NCBI RefSeq assembly: GCF_000208745.1
Contig: NC_030855.1
Span: 12,799,998 to 12,863,997 of the forward strand
Direction: 5' to 3'
Source of the DNA: Theobroma cacao
Taxonomy: Eukaryota > Streptophyta > Magnoliopsida > Malvales > Malvaceae
DNA: 64,000 bases
In this document: positions 21,011 to 32,340 of the stretch, in pieces
How the letters are laid out: every line of letters starts with the position of its first letter
Position numbering within the stretch: position 1 is the first letter of the stretch
The notes under the pieces: model-generated
Told to the model about the DNA's origin: nothing
What the model saw: only the letters and a program-made list of their open reading frames with translations
Databases searched by the model: none
Program-made: the position numbers and the translations under genes

Positions 21011-23440
21011 AGAAATTGTGTTTGAAGAAAGCAACTGACAGGTGGCAAAATGACATTATTTTATAATTTATTTATTTTTTTGAAGTGTGAAGCGCTTGTC
21101 TAAAGTATCGTTTAGCAAGTGTTTTGTTTTTTTCTTCTTATTGTTCTTGTCATTTTGTAAGGCTGTTACACTATTTTTCTTTTTTTGTCTTTTTCCAAGT
21201 TGTTATTGAGCACAAATACCTATGCTTAGTCTCTTTGTGCTCAATTGGTTTTTTGTAGTTCTTAGGTCACATCTAAGTCAAGGAATAATTTTCCATGTCT
21301 GTAAGTGATTTGTATATTGAAAAAGAGAATGAAAATAGTGAGTCAATTCCCCAAAAATTTTTTTCTTCTTTTGCTCTGTTTCACCTACTTCCTCTTTAAA
21401 AATTTTCTTCACGTGTTTTTTCTGTGATATCTCTCAAAATCTTTGCAAACGGGAAATGATGGTATCGCATGATAGTGAGATTGAGAAGATGTTACCCATA
21501 GTTAGTTTTGGTTTTGGTATTAAATGGAATTCAACAATTTCTGTTTAGGAGAAAATTGAATTGATCAAAGAAGCTTTTAGAGATATTATAAAAATTGAAG
21601 ATAAAAAGAAGAAAGAGAGAAAATGCTTATAAGGCAAAGGGAAAACTCCTAGAAGTTTTCTTATGTTTGCTAATTCTAACTTGATCGAGGGTCTGGGAGT
21701 AGTTGCAATGTGAATATTATTTGCAATATCCTACATGTTCTCTCAATATTGTTTAAAAGATAATCATCCCTGCAACCACCCGGAATACACATTACTATAA
21801 CATTTTATTATTTATTTAATCACTAACTATATTAAAGTCTGTTTCTTTGTCACAATCCTACATGTAATGTTGTATTTATATTTGAAGATATTAGAGTTAA
21901 AGTTCCTAAATAATATTAGGATAGAGGTATTAATCTAAATAATATTTTCTCCCTTAAATTGAAAAAATAAATAAAGGAGTGGAACCAGTTGTCGTTAGCA
22001 TGGATGAAGTCCTTATATAAGTATAGCTAAAATTGGTAGTTGTCAAGTTAAAAAATTGATGGTGCTTGCTGGGCTTTGACTAAAATTACATGATAACTAC
22101 ATTACATTTTTTTCTCAAAAAGAATTATCCTGCAATTTAATTTTAACAAAATTGTTAAAATATTTTATGAAGATACATTACAGTTGACAATAATGGAAAA
22201 AAGAAAAAAAAAAAAAAGGCAAAAGGCTTATTACATAATATGAAATACTTTATGAATTGATTCGCAGTTGCCCAAAGTCTTAATTTAAGTCATTTCCTAA
22301 TAACAATTCAAATAACGTGTTTTGCCGTTATTGGTATTTATTAATAATTCAATTAAATTATACAATTTTTTAATTTTAAAAAAATCATATATTTTCTTTT
22401 TATATTATTATTTAAACTATTAGGTCCTATTTGATTCAAGAAAAATTTGAAGGAAAAGTAAAACAAAATTAAGAATTTTAATTTTTCCTTGTTCGGTTGA
22501 TATGAAAATACGAGGAAAATTAATTTGAGAAAAACTTGAGAGAACATGACTTCTTCTCCCATAACAATTAAAAATGAAAAATGTTTTGTAAGAGAACATT
22601 TAGTCTTACATATAAGATTGTGTAACTAAGGAGAGAAATCTTTTGTAAGAGAAGGTTGTATACCTTATCTTAAATCAAACAGTTAATTTTATATTGGTTG
22701 AAAAATGGAATATGTGATTGCTTACTTTAGATGATGAAAATTAATATTTCTCTCATTTTCTCATGTTTTACCCATTTCATTTGCATGGAAAACTCATATC
22801 CATGACTTCTTTGAATTTTAGGTTTCAAAAAACATCTCAAATTCAAATCATTAACTATATTGAAGTCTCTTTGTCAAAATCCTGCAAGTAATGTTCCTTG
22901 TTTGATCTGTCCTAGTAACTCACAAGTCTTAAGATAAATACATTGACACTTTTCTCACCCAAAGGTCCATTGGGCCTTTGGCATTTTATGTTGCCTCAAA
23001 CCAGTCAGGAAGGAACCTGCACAATAAAACTAATTTCATAGTTGTAACCAGTAACAATTCCAAATCACTCTATTCAATGCGGAAGCAAATAAAAAGAGTT
23101 TACCACTTTGATGTGCTACATTATGGAATTAATCATTTGCTGAATGCTGTTGCCAGAAAAAAAAAATCCAAGATCTCATTACCTTAAACAAATATCTGAA
23201 ACAACAAAACTCTTAGCTTTCTCACATCAGTGAGCAATTTTATCTTCAGCAATTATAGAGATGTAGTCCTAAATAAACTCTAAGTAAACGCAATTATGGA
23301 GGTTCACACCGGTGAATCCTAAGAAGTAACTTAATTTGCCTCAAAAATTCACAATTATATCTTTGGCAGCTGCAAGTTACCAATGGATTTCCTAGTTAAT
23401 GCAGCAAACGCAAACAATCTGTTCCACAAGTTTACAAAAG
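21011..23440. other. Intergenic DNA, no gene supported
   Basis: Nothing coding is convincing on either strand. Two short internal duplications are seen: 22712-22813 repeats 8165-8262, and 21833-21870 resembles 22850-22890 ('aactatattRaagtct'). The copia LTR above may extend into the left part. Confidence 0.5.
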
Positions 23441-23629
23441 CATCCATGTATCAATAAAGACAACTAGCAGGCCACGGAAAGTAAGAACAAACATGTTGAA
23501 TGGAAAAGTTTTTACTAGAAAAATTATAAGACAGCGGCAGTACGCTTTACATATCAATAAAAAATGCATCAATATATCTCCTATTCTCCTAACTCATATC
23601 TACTTACAAAATTTCCTAAGAAATAATAT

Positions 23630-24533
23630 TCAAAACATCAAACTGTTTAAAGTATCATCTGCCCTACATGTGGCCAACAATGACATAATTTCATCATCAA
23701 CAATAATGTCAGGAGACTCCAAGAACTCAAGATCATCATTGGCAATAGCCACTGGAGAATAATCTTCACTTTGTCCAGAAGAGAGCATTGCTGAAACACT
23801 ATCATCAACCAAAACTTGAGAAGCCTCCATGGGTGTGAGAGACTTGTTTGCATCAAGAACCACCGAAGGAGAAGCTGCAAAATGACTTGATTCAGCCGGC
23901 GATCCAAGGCACTGGCTCTGAGGAAAACAGGGGCTAGCAGTACCAGTGAAGGTTGGTGTAGGCAAGTCCGTGGAATTAGAGACCTCCTTAATAACTTCCT
24001 CATCCTAAACCCTAATCCTCCTCTCTAAATGGTGCTCCATATTGGGCACCGTTTCTATGGCCTGGACCATCCTTGCAGAAGATAACACAAAGAACGGAAG
24101 CCTCCTGTACAATTCCCTTGTCAAGTCTGTATTCGTGCAGAACCTAATCTGTTCCCTCTCCTCGTGGGGCTTTCCCTCTATGGAAGACCAAAGTTTTAAT
24201 ACTCCCCACAACTTTGTCATTGTAACGAACAGGTCTGTCTTTTCTAGTGGTCTCCCAATACCCATAGGTAGTGGCACGATTGAACTTACTCCCTTTTCCA
24301 TATTTCTTCTCCATAGGACAGAAAAAGTACCACTTGAGATCCCCAGTCCTTAGAAGAGACTTGTGTGGCAGATCCCACGGAGCATACTTATATATGTCAA
24401 CCTCAGCAATAGCTTCAAAAGAAAACTTCTTCCCCAAAACCTTCCTCCTCAGATAGTATTGAAGAAGCTCAACGTCGGTAGGATGAAATCGAAATCCGGG
24501 AGGCAGTGAATTTTTCTCCATTGAACAAAACAT
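23630..24533 (-). pseudogene. NAC transcription factor pseudogene (ANAC082/103-like)
   Basis: This is the duplicate of the NAC gene at 30040-30945. The N-terminal part is intact to residue ~123 (start codon at 24519-24521; [17 protein letters not shown], then [13 protein letters not shown]). A TGG-to-TAG change at 24144-24146 then stops translation at the tryptophan of the TDWVLHEY block. Farther on, 18 bp are missing after HEYRL, a second TGG codon has become TAG (24012-24014), and a 1-bp insertion just after shifts the frame. The C-terminal region still reads in another frame to a stop at 23630. With four lesions it cannot make a full protein. The leader intron donor and TATA box are still recognisable. 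Confidence 0.9.
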
Positions 24534-25334
24534 ATATGTCCCACAGTGACCAATGACGATAATATGTACTCTCGAGTAGTGAATAAACCCTATTTAGAAC
24601 GTATCAGAATAAATCCCTAAGATCAAAATGAGTAAATCCCTGAATTCAAAAATCAAGAAACCCTAAGAATCAGACCAACAAAAAAATCAAAAAATGGAAT
24701 GAGAAACCAACAATGAAGAAATTGCAAAGTAGAAACAGCAAGTGAAGAAGAAAAGAAGACAACTTACCGAAAGAGAAGAAGTCAATTGCGAATTGAAAGA
24801 GTGAGCTGAAAGTTGGAGGCAGAAAAAAGGAAGCCAATGGACTCCCTCGTTTATAAACGCGCCAGCTACTAACCGCATTGTGGAAGTAGCCGTTGCTCCA
24901 TAGTTTTTCTTTTTTCTTTTTTCTCTTTTTGAATATTAACTTTTAAGCCTTGAGGAATTTATGGACAAAGGGCAATCACTTTCCAGTTAATTAGTAAATT
25001 ATGTTTAATAATTATTCAATTCATGACATGTATGAAAGGATTAAAACTTCTTACCCAAGTGATAAGAGTTACTTGTCATTTTCTGTTAAAATAATCATAT
25101 TTATTTATTCATTATTTTTTAAAATTTTTATTATAAATATTTTTAATTATCATCAATGTTATTAAATTTTTTTTTATGAATATCATTCAACTAAACTCTT
25201 ATTCAAAATCTAACCATGCACAAGCTGTAGTATCCCATTACAAAATAAGCGTTGAAATGGATCGATTATATATATCTTATGAAAAATCCATTAAGGCTAT
25301 GTAAGTAGAGTGAGAGGAATGAGCAATTGTACAT

Positions 25335-25392
25335 TTATTCCTTCTTCCCTTCAGCAGCGTACAGTGCTTTAGATTCTTCAACATCATCGTAG
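25335..25392 (-). other. Possible orphan last exon
   Basis: A 58-bp stretch on the minus strand reads YDDVEESKALYAAEGKKE then a stop. It is preceded by an acceptor-like TTTCTTGGCAG. No other exon is found nearby and the family is not recognised. It may be an exon left behind by a lost gene, or chance. Confidence 0.25.
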
Positions 25393-25815
25393 CTGCCAAG
25401 AAATGTTGGACATAATCATCAGCGTTCAGTGTATCTTTGTTATAAATATATAAAAAATTTAATTAAATCGAATGAATGAATAATAATTATTTAATTTGTA
25501 AATTGAATGAATTTCATAATAACTATTTTTAATTTTAATAGTATTGAATAATTTATTTAATATTATGAATTGTCTTTTTATCAATGAAATGGACTTTATA
25601 TTTTATATATAATTACTATTCAAAATAAATAAAAATAAACATTTACGAATAATGTAAAATATGGATCTTTTAACACAAATATTGGGCCAAAAGCAAACAA
25701 CATATCAGTTTAAAGCAAGCAATTTTATATTAGCTATAATAAATTATACGTACAAACACTAAAGTCCTAAGTTATCATCCAATCACTGCACTGTTATGAA
25801 CTTAAAAGTTGGTTC

Positions 25816-26907
25816 ATGGCCTGAGACTTGTATGATAAACCCTGACAGAACCCCTGCACAGTTTTGAAGCCTATGCATGCGCAGATTTGATGTGTACCTT
25901 CTGTGCTTGCGTTGTGTGTTACAAAAGGGTTAATTATACTTTGAATTTGTTAGATCTTAATGCAGTTTGTGTAATACATTTCAAGTCGCTGAATTTCAAG
26001 CTTTCTGAGTTCCCTTTTCTTAGTTGTTCCTGAGTTAAGTTTACTGCTCTTCATTTACTGTTTGCAAACCAGTTTTATGCATTGAATGTCATTGCTTTAA
26101 GTTGTTCTTTCATTCACAACAAACTCATCTTTAGAACACACTAGTTTGTCCAAAGCTTTGCATTAGTTTTTTGATCTGTTTGCACATGATTAGGATTCAG
26201 ACAGATTCACTGCAGTAAACTGAATGACCAAGCATACCCTTGAGACTTTTGTTGCTGCTAATTATAATCTGTTGGTGATGGAACCTGATACAATTGTGGG
26301 GATACTGACTATGTTAATATGAATTATCTCAGAATCTCAAACATTGGTTACAGATTTCCTTACTTTGAAAACATAGATGAATTCCTAAGGTAACTCTGAG
26401 ATATCTCACTTAGAGATTGACATACATATGCTATAAATTCCAAAATACTTTTGACAAGATATTGAATTTCCTACATGATCTAAATGATAATAAGTTGCAA
26501 ATTAACAAGTACAGCAGGTATTTTTGTTTTTCCACTGGAGCTGTTGCGCTTCATTAGCTTTTCCTAAAAGCTTTCTCGCATACTAGTGATTGTATCAATA
26601 GCATTCATGTATAAGATCCTCACAAAACACAATCATTGTTGCTTAAACAAGAGAAAATAGAACAAAAAGATAAATTGGAAAATCAAGATAACTAAATCCA
26701 AGACTACCTATTGAGGCTAAGATTTTCCTAATGCAAATATTTGGAAACTGGAACAACTACCATTTCAGATATATATACAATGATGGCAAGAATTTGAATA
26801 TCAATATTTGAGACACAAGTCAGAGTCAACTTCCTTAATCTTAGAAGAGTTTGATTTCCAGCTATCAGTTTTCTCTAATAGTCTGTTGGACAGTAATCTA
26901 ACATTCT
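25816..26907. other. Intergenic DNA downstream of the CCCH gene
   Basis: No coding frame with recognisable features. It probably contains the 3' untranslated region and polyadenylation site of the CCCH gene at its right end. Confidence 0.45.
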
Positions 26908-28385
26908 TCACTTGTATGAAGGGGTAGGCAGAGTGGTCATGTCTTCAATCCAATCGGCATAGATATCGCATAGCTTCACAATTTCTTTGCGCTTTAATGA
27001 CCCCTTCGTTTCTTGCAGTTGCTGCTTGATATGATTCCCAATACCATTCCCGTTTTTATGAACGTCCTTCCAAGCAAAAGTTGGTACACTCCAAGATTCT
27101 AATGCAAAATGGCCATGAAGCTTCTGTAGTTCTGCAAATGAAAACAACAACTAACATCAGGAAAATGGAAATCCGTAAATTAGATCCATCAAACTAGCAA
27201 ATTCTTCTCAAAGCTTTAAATTTGATGTTCAATGATAAGAATTTGTTAAATATATTAAACCTATTCAATGACTATATTTATTCATATCAAAGATGATCCA
27301 AACATATTCCATTCAATCCCACAAAGAGTAATTATAATTTATTTTGCTCTAGGTCTCCACATCAAATACTGAGGCAAAAGAAATTAAGAGCCAAACGAGA
27401 TTTATTTAGATTGGCTGGCAGAAACATTATTGTTTCTGAATCCTAAAAGAATTAGCTGCTTTCCAAAGACTAATTTATCTACAACAGTGGAGCCAATGAA
27501 AGAAATCAAATTCTAGATCTGTTTCATGGGTTATAAGCAGAATCCAAATGTCTACAAACCCATTGTGGCATTTCAAGTAGAAGCAAATTATATGGTGTTT
27601 GCTCAGGATTGAATGAAAAACATATGGCACGTGAATCCTCATTCCTCATTATCCTAGCAATCAATACGTGATCTCTAATGGTCCATGTTCAGAATTCAGA
27701 ATTAGGCTAAGAGGAACTGTTATTAGAAAAGATAGCATGGTATGCATTAAAATGCCATAAGAAAATTATTAAAACATGACAACTAGAATTCAAGGAAGTA
27801 ACCAAACTAAGAATGCTTGAATACCTGTTTCTCCATGAGCATAGCAACACGCCTTGCCATATGCGCAGCCTCCAGTCATCTTCCAGTTATTGCATAGCTT
27901 AGTTTCCACGATGCTTGCTTTGGAACCCCCTCATTACCAACACTCAAAGAACCAACAGAACCCTTGCAATCCAATTCACCAGACCCTCTATTTTGACTGA
28001 CTGGACCAGCACCAGGCACAATGTTTATCATGGAAATGTCCCGAAATTTATCAGGAATCACATGAAGAAACCGACACCTACCGCCATAACTACAATTTCT
28101 CCCATTACAGAACATTCTACAAAGTTTTTTTGAGTCATCAGCAAACTCTTTCCACTTGGGCCCACATTGCCTGGCCTTAAAACTACCACTGGCTACTTCT
28201 TCCATTGCGACAAGAATGCTTGGATTCGCGAAAAAATTTTCACAAATTCTACGTTTCTTGAATGAAGGGTATTCAATGAGACACGAGGTTTCGATGTCTT
28301 TACCCTGAATTGGATGTTGAGGCCACCATTGAAGCATGGGTTCGTTGGCATCTCTGGAAATGTTCATGTTGTAATTTGATAACAT
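26908..28385 (-). pseudogene. CCCH zinc-finger gene (C3H39/C3H56-like) with a 1-bp frameshift
   Basis: Two exons: 27825-28385 and 26908-27131, with a GT-AG intron (donor CAG|GTATTC, acceptor TTTGCAG|A). The first finger is complete: C89-x8-C98-x5-C104-x3-H108. A second finger of the same C-x8-C-x5-C-x3-H spacing follows, but one base is missing in an A-run (T-run on the plus strand, 27903-27905). The frame seen here therefore ends at residue 169, before that finger. Exon 2 continues the correct frame (ELQKLHG to PSYK) and includes the IYADWIED motif that plant C3H39-type proteins carry near the C-terminus. Such tandem CCCH proteins bind RNA. The intact splice sites and second finger suggest a very recent mutation or a sequencing error. 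Without the lesion the length would be about 261 residues. Confidence 0.8.
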
Positions 28386-29689
28386 GAAACCAACTCTGTT
28401 TCAATGTCCGATTTGTACAACTTTTGTTTGAGTAGTAAAAGATATTAAAATCCCAAATGGAAGACAACAAACAAAAAACCCCCAAAATCAACCCATGGCT
28501 TTGATAATTGATTTCTGAACCACCAAAAGAATTTAAAAGCCTAAAACCACACCAAAGCCTAACCCTTGCAAGAAGAAGCATTTTGAGACTTCGAGCATGA
28601 AATGATCATTAGGAGAATCATGCAAAATGACACCCCAAGGCTATTTTTGTTCTTTTTTTTCTCCCTTCAAAAAGAGAAAAAATAGGGATTTTACCTTTTT
28701 CTTTTTCCTTTAATGGTAACTTGCTATTTTTTTAGAATTTATGGAAATGGAATCTAATAATCATCATTATTCCATATATTAATTGAACAAATTCATATCA
28801 AATTGAACAATATAATGAACTTATAAGGCCCAGAACCGAAATTTTAACAAATTCATAAAAGTTCTGTTTTTCACTCTAAAAGTTATTAAATGCTTTAGTT
28901 TAAGGAATTCTCTTTGGAATAAGTTTTCATATTTTTAAAAAAATTACTTTATGTGTTGCACATGAATTATTTAACACGTAATATTATATTTGTTTATGTA
29001 AAATTTTTAATTTTTTAATAATAAAAATTATAAATAAAATAATCATTTATAATGTATAACATAGATATTGCACAGATAATTAATATAAGAAATCATTAAA
29101 CTAAATTTGGTTTCTTTAATTTTGATAATATTCTTTTAAACTCACGTTTACTTAGATGGTTTTTATGTTTTAGGAAGGGGATTTAGCATATTATATTTTT
29201 CTTTTAATATGAGTTTTAAATTTTCAATGATTTGTAACAATCTATAATCTTTTATGAAAACAATTTATAATTGAACTAATAATTAACAGCAGTTTGATTG
29301 TTATGTTTTAACTCATTGGTAAAGTATCAAATATAATCTTTGGCCACTAGACTGGCCTTGTAAGTATGTACGTTGACATTCTTTTGAACCCAATCATTTT
29401 CCATGTTCTTCACACATCCTTTCTCTTCTCTCTTTCTAGTTTGTCCTACTCAAACTTAACAGACCCAAACACCATCTCAGATTTCTCACACTCTCTCTCC
29501 TTCTCAAACATCGAAACCCCAAACCATCTCACCACATCCTCAAATTTCAACAGCATCATCATTTTCTTTTTCAATTCTGTTAATTAATTGAGATTTTTCA
29601 GTCAGAATTGTCAAATTTGTGGATATTTTGTTTGTTAGCGGTTCACTGTTAGTCAATGAGTTTGTGGTAGTTGCAGTGGATGGTGGCAT
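28386..29689. other. Upstream region of the CCCH gene and spacer
   Basis: Immediately right of the CCCH start there is probably its leader and promoter, without a clear TATA box. At 29360-29590 lies a C/T-rich, exon-like plus-strand stretch with a 73-codon open frame. No domain is recognised and the composition resembles a leader. Confidence 0.4.
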
Positions 29690-29900
29690 TGATAATTTCC
29701 CATGTATCAGTCAAGACAATTAGCTTGCCACAGAGAGTAAGAATAAACATGTTGAATGGCTAACTGAAGCAAACTTAATAGAAACAAATTCAGACACAGA
29801 ATACATATAATCAACACAGAAATCTCATCAACTAAAGTAAGTAACAACCTCTGCTTTTTTCTTACTAAAACAAACAACATTACAACATCTTCTCCATATA

Positions 29901-29906
29901 TTTATT
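29901..29906 (-). terminator. Polyadenylation signal of the NAC gene
   Basis: AATAAA on the minus strand (TTTATT on plus), ~135 bp after the NAC stop codon and within the duplicated 3' flank. The position suits a plant near-upstream element. Confidence 0.4.
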
Positions 29907-30039
29907 GAATGCTAAAGTTTTTATTAGAAAGAATTATAAGACAGCTGCAGTACGCTTTACATATCAATCAAAAATGCATGAATATATCTCCTATTCTCGT
30001 AACTCCTATCTACTTTCAAAATTTCCTAAGTAATAACAT

Positions 30040-30945
30040 TCACAACATCAAACTGTTTAAAGTATCATCTTCCCTAAATGTGGCCAACAATGACATAATT
30101 TCATCATCAACAGCAATGTCAGGAGACTCCAAGAACTCAAGATCATCATTGGCAATAGCCACTGGAGAATAATCTTCACTTTGGCCAGCAGACAGCATTG
30201 CCGAAATACTATCATCAACTAAAACTTGAGAAGCCTCCATGGATGTGAGAGACTTGTCTGCATCAAGAACCACTGAAGGAGAAGCTGCAAAATGACTTGA
30301 TTCAGCTGGTGATCCAAGGCATTGGCTCTGAGGAAAACAGGGGCTAGCAGTAGTGAAGGTTGGTGTAGGCAAGTCCGTGGAATTAAAGACCTCCTTAATA
30401 ACTTCCTCATCATCGGTCCAGTCCTCCTCTCTAAATGGTGCTCCATATTGGGCACCGTTTCTATGGCCTGGACCATCCTTACAGAAGATAACACAAAGAA
30501 CGTAATCATCCTGTACAACTCCCTCGTCAAGTAGATGTTCATCTTCCAGTCTGTATTCGTGCAGAACCCAATCTGTTCGGTCTCCTCGTGGGGCTTTCCC
30601 TCTGTGGAAGACCAAAGTTCTAATACTCCCCACAACTTTGTCATTGTAACGAACAGGTCTGTCTTTCCCAGTGGTCTTCCAATACCCATAGGCAGTGGCA
30701 CGATTGAACCTACTCCCTTTTCCATATTTCTTCTTCATTGGACAGAAAAAGTACCACTTGAGATCCCCAATCCTTAAAAGAGACTTGTGCGGCAGATCCC
30801 AAGGAGCATACTTGTATATGTCAACCTCGGCAATAGCTTCAAAAGAAAACTTCTTCCCCAAAACCTTCCTCCTCAGATAGTATTGAAGAAGCTCAACGTC
30901 GGTGGGATGAAACCGAAATCCAGGAGCCAGTGAATTTTTCTCCAT
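30040..30945 (-). CDS. NAC-domain transcription factor, ANAC082/ANAC103-like
   Basis: A 301-residue protein, intact. NAC subdomains appear in order: A ([17 protein letters not shown], 8-24), B ([13 protein letters not shown], 40-52), C (LKWYFFCP with [17 protein letters not shown], 62-97), D ([19 protein letters not shown] and [11 protein letters not shown], 104-134) and E ([14 protein letters not shown], 147-160). The tail is acidic and serine-rich, ending DDTLNSLML, a likely activation domain. The wording of C to E and the NGAQYGAPF block resemble the ANAC082/ANAC103 group, which acts in nucleolar/ribosomal and ER stress. I chose MEKNSL (30945) as start because the NAC domain follows at once. 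The frame stays open upstream to 31068. The coding region has no intron, unlike most NAC genes. A donor (CG|GTAAGTTG at 31227) suggests a leader intron ending near 31014. Confidence 0.9.
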   Translation of the reverse strand: MEKNSLAPGFRFHPTDVELLQYYLRRKVLGKKFSFEAIAEVDIYKYAPWDLPHKSLLRIGDLKWYFFCPMKKKYGKGSRFNRATAYGYWKTTGKDRPVRYNDKVVGSIRTLVFHRGKAPRGDRTDWVLHEYRLEDEHLLDEGVVQDDYVLCVIFCKDGPGHRNGAQYGAPFREEDWTDDEEVIKEVFNSTDLPTPTFTTASPCFPQSQCLGSPAESSHFAASPSVVLDADKSLTSMEASQVLVDDSISAMLSAGQSEDYSPVAIANDDLEFLESPDIAVDDEIMSLLATFREDDTLNSLML

Positions 30946-31013
30946 TGAACAAAAAATATATGTCCCACAGTGACCAATGACGATGATATGTACTCTCGCG
31001 TAGTGAATAAACC
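30946..31013 (-). promoter_or_regulatory. Conserved open leader segment before the NAC start
   Basis: The bases just before the ATG read in frame with the NAC protein as [18 protein letters not shown] and onward with no stop. The pseudogene copy has only three base differences over the same ~70 bp. The segment starts just after an acceptor-like CAAACAG|G, so it would form the first part of leader exon 2. From memory, ANAC082 has a conserved upstream peptide, and this may be the counterpart. No ATG is present within it in this copy. Confidence 0.4.
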
Positions 31014-31227
31014 CTGTTTGGAACGTATCAGAAAACTCAGTATCAAACAAGAAAGGAAGCTTAAACAAAACCCTTAAGTGGTAGGAAAGAAAATGAGAGC
31101 TGAAACAGACAAGAAACCAACAATCAAAACAAATAAATCCCTAAATTCAAAATCAAGAAACCCTAAGAATCAGACCAACAATGAAGAAATTGCAAAGTAG
31201 AAACAGCAAGTGACGAAGACAACTTAC
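31014..31227 (-). other. Probable leader intron of the NAC gene
   Basis: The donor CG|GTAAGTTGTC and an acceptor-like CCAAACAG|G bound ~214 bp rich in T and A. The donor and surrounding exon are conserved in the pseudogene copy at about 24765. No ATG occurs in the exon before it. Inferred from signals only. Confidence 0.5.
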
Positions 31228-31329
31228 CGAAAGAGAAGAAGGCAATTGAGGAGCGAAACTGAGGAATAGAAATTGAGAGAGTGAGCTGAAAATTAGAGTT
31301 AGAAGAAAGGAAGAAGACTCCCTCTCGTT

Positions 31330-31340
31330 TATATACGCGC
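31330..31340 (-). promoter_or_regulatory. TATA box of the NAC gene
   Basis: GTATATAAACG on the minus strand, about 100 bp upstream of the leader-intron donor. The pseudogene copy has GTTTATAAACG at the same place (about 24850). Confidence 0.6.
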
Positions 31341-31539
31341 CAACAGCTAACCGCCTTATGGAACTAGCCGTTGCCCCTTAATTTTCCTTTTTCTTTTCTT
31401 TTTTTTTTAATTTTAACTTTTAAGCCTGAAGAAATTTAATTATTCAATTCATGACATATATGAAAGGATTAAAATTTCTTACCCAAGTGATAAGATACTT
31501 GTCATTTTCTGTTAGAATAGTCATATTTATTCATTTTTT

Positions 31540-32340
31540 AAAACTTTTTATTATAAATATTTTTATCATCAATGTTATTAAAATTTATCTAATTTTTAAA
31601 TTAATAAAAATTTTAATTACATCAAATGACTCTCATCAAAAATATTTTTATCATAAATATTTTTTTTGAATTTTAACTTTTAAGCCTTCAGGAATTTAAT
31701 TACTTAATTATTGACATTTTAATAATTTAATAATTATTCAATTAATGAAATTTTGATAATTTAATAATTAGTAAATTTATGAAACCATTCTATTCTATTT
31801 TTGTAAGAAATAAGTCCATAAAACAACCCATAAACTTTTATTGGCTAAGTTTCTCTCTTTTTCTTTTTTTCCCCTTCCTCTCCGTTTATGAAACGATTTT
31901 GTTCTATTTCTTAACAGGATAATCTATAATCTGTCTACATCTCCTTCCCCCAAGTCCAAAAAATAAAAATAAAAATCTATCTACAATTTATAATATATAT
32001 GTAATTACAAGATTTTGAAAAAAAAAATTTATTAACAAAAGTAATCATATTTATTCATTATATTTTTAAAATTTTCATTTTAAATATTTTTGTCATTAAT
32101 ATTATTAAAATTTATCTAATTCTTAAAAATATATATATTCTACTTAAATCAAATGACTTTCATTAAAATATTTTTTATTAAAAATATGAATCAAACTTAT
32201 CTAATTTTGTAAATAAGAATTTTAATTATATTAAATGAATTTCATTAAAAAATGTTAGTTTAGGTCTAATATTTTTAAATAATTATATTATAGTAAATTA
32301 TCTTTTATTTATAAAAAATTAAATTTATATTTTTATATAG
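31540..32340. repeat. AT-rich degenerate repeats
   Basis: A unit of roughly 85-110 bp with 'attattaaaatttatctaat' and 'aaatgactYtcatYaaaa' recurs near 31572, 32100 and 32190. It also recurs outside this block, near 25150 and 38755-38900. No coding content. It accounts for most of the length difference between the two NAC duplication copies. Confidence 0.6.

Larger units (their letters stand above)
23440..25815. repeat. Segmental duplication, copy A (NAC pseudogene block)
   Basis: This block matches 29690-32595 in order and orientation: 3' flank ('aaacatgttgaatgg'), NAC coding region, 5' leader with its intron, promoter, and upstream blocks 'acccaagtgataaga' (about 25063) and 'cgtacaaacactaaagtcc' (about 25750). 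The other copy has extra AT-rich DNA upstream. The CCCH gene lies between the two copies. Confidence 0.85.

Noticed and set aside
24042..24353. Open frames antisense to the NAC copies (also 30322-30880)
   Set aside because: They mirror codon bias of the NAC coding strand and appear in both copies only because the DNA is duplicated.
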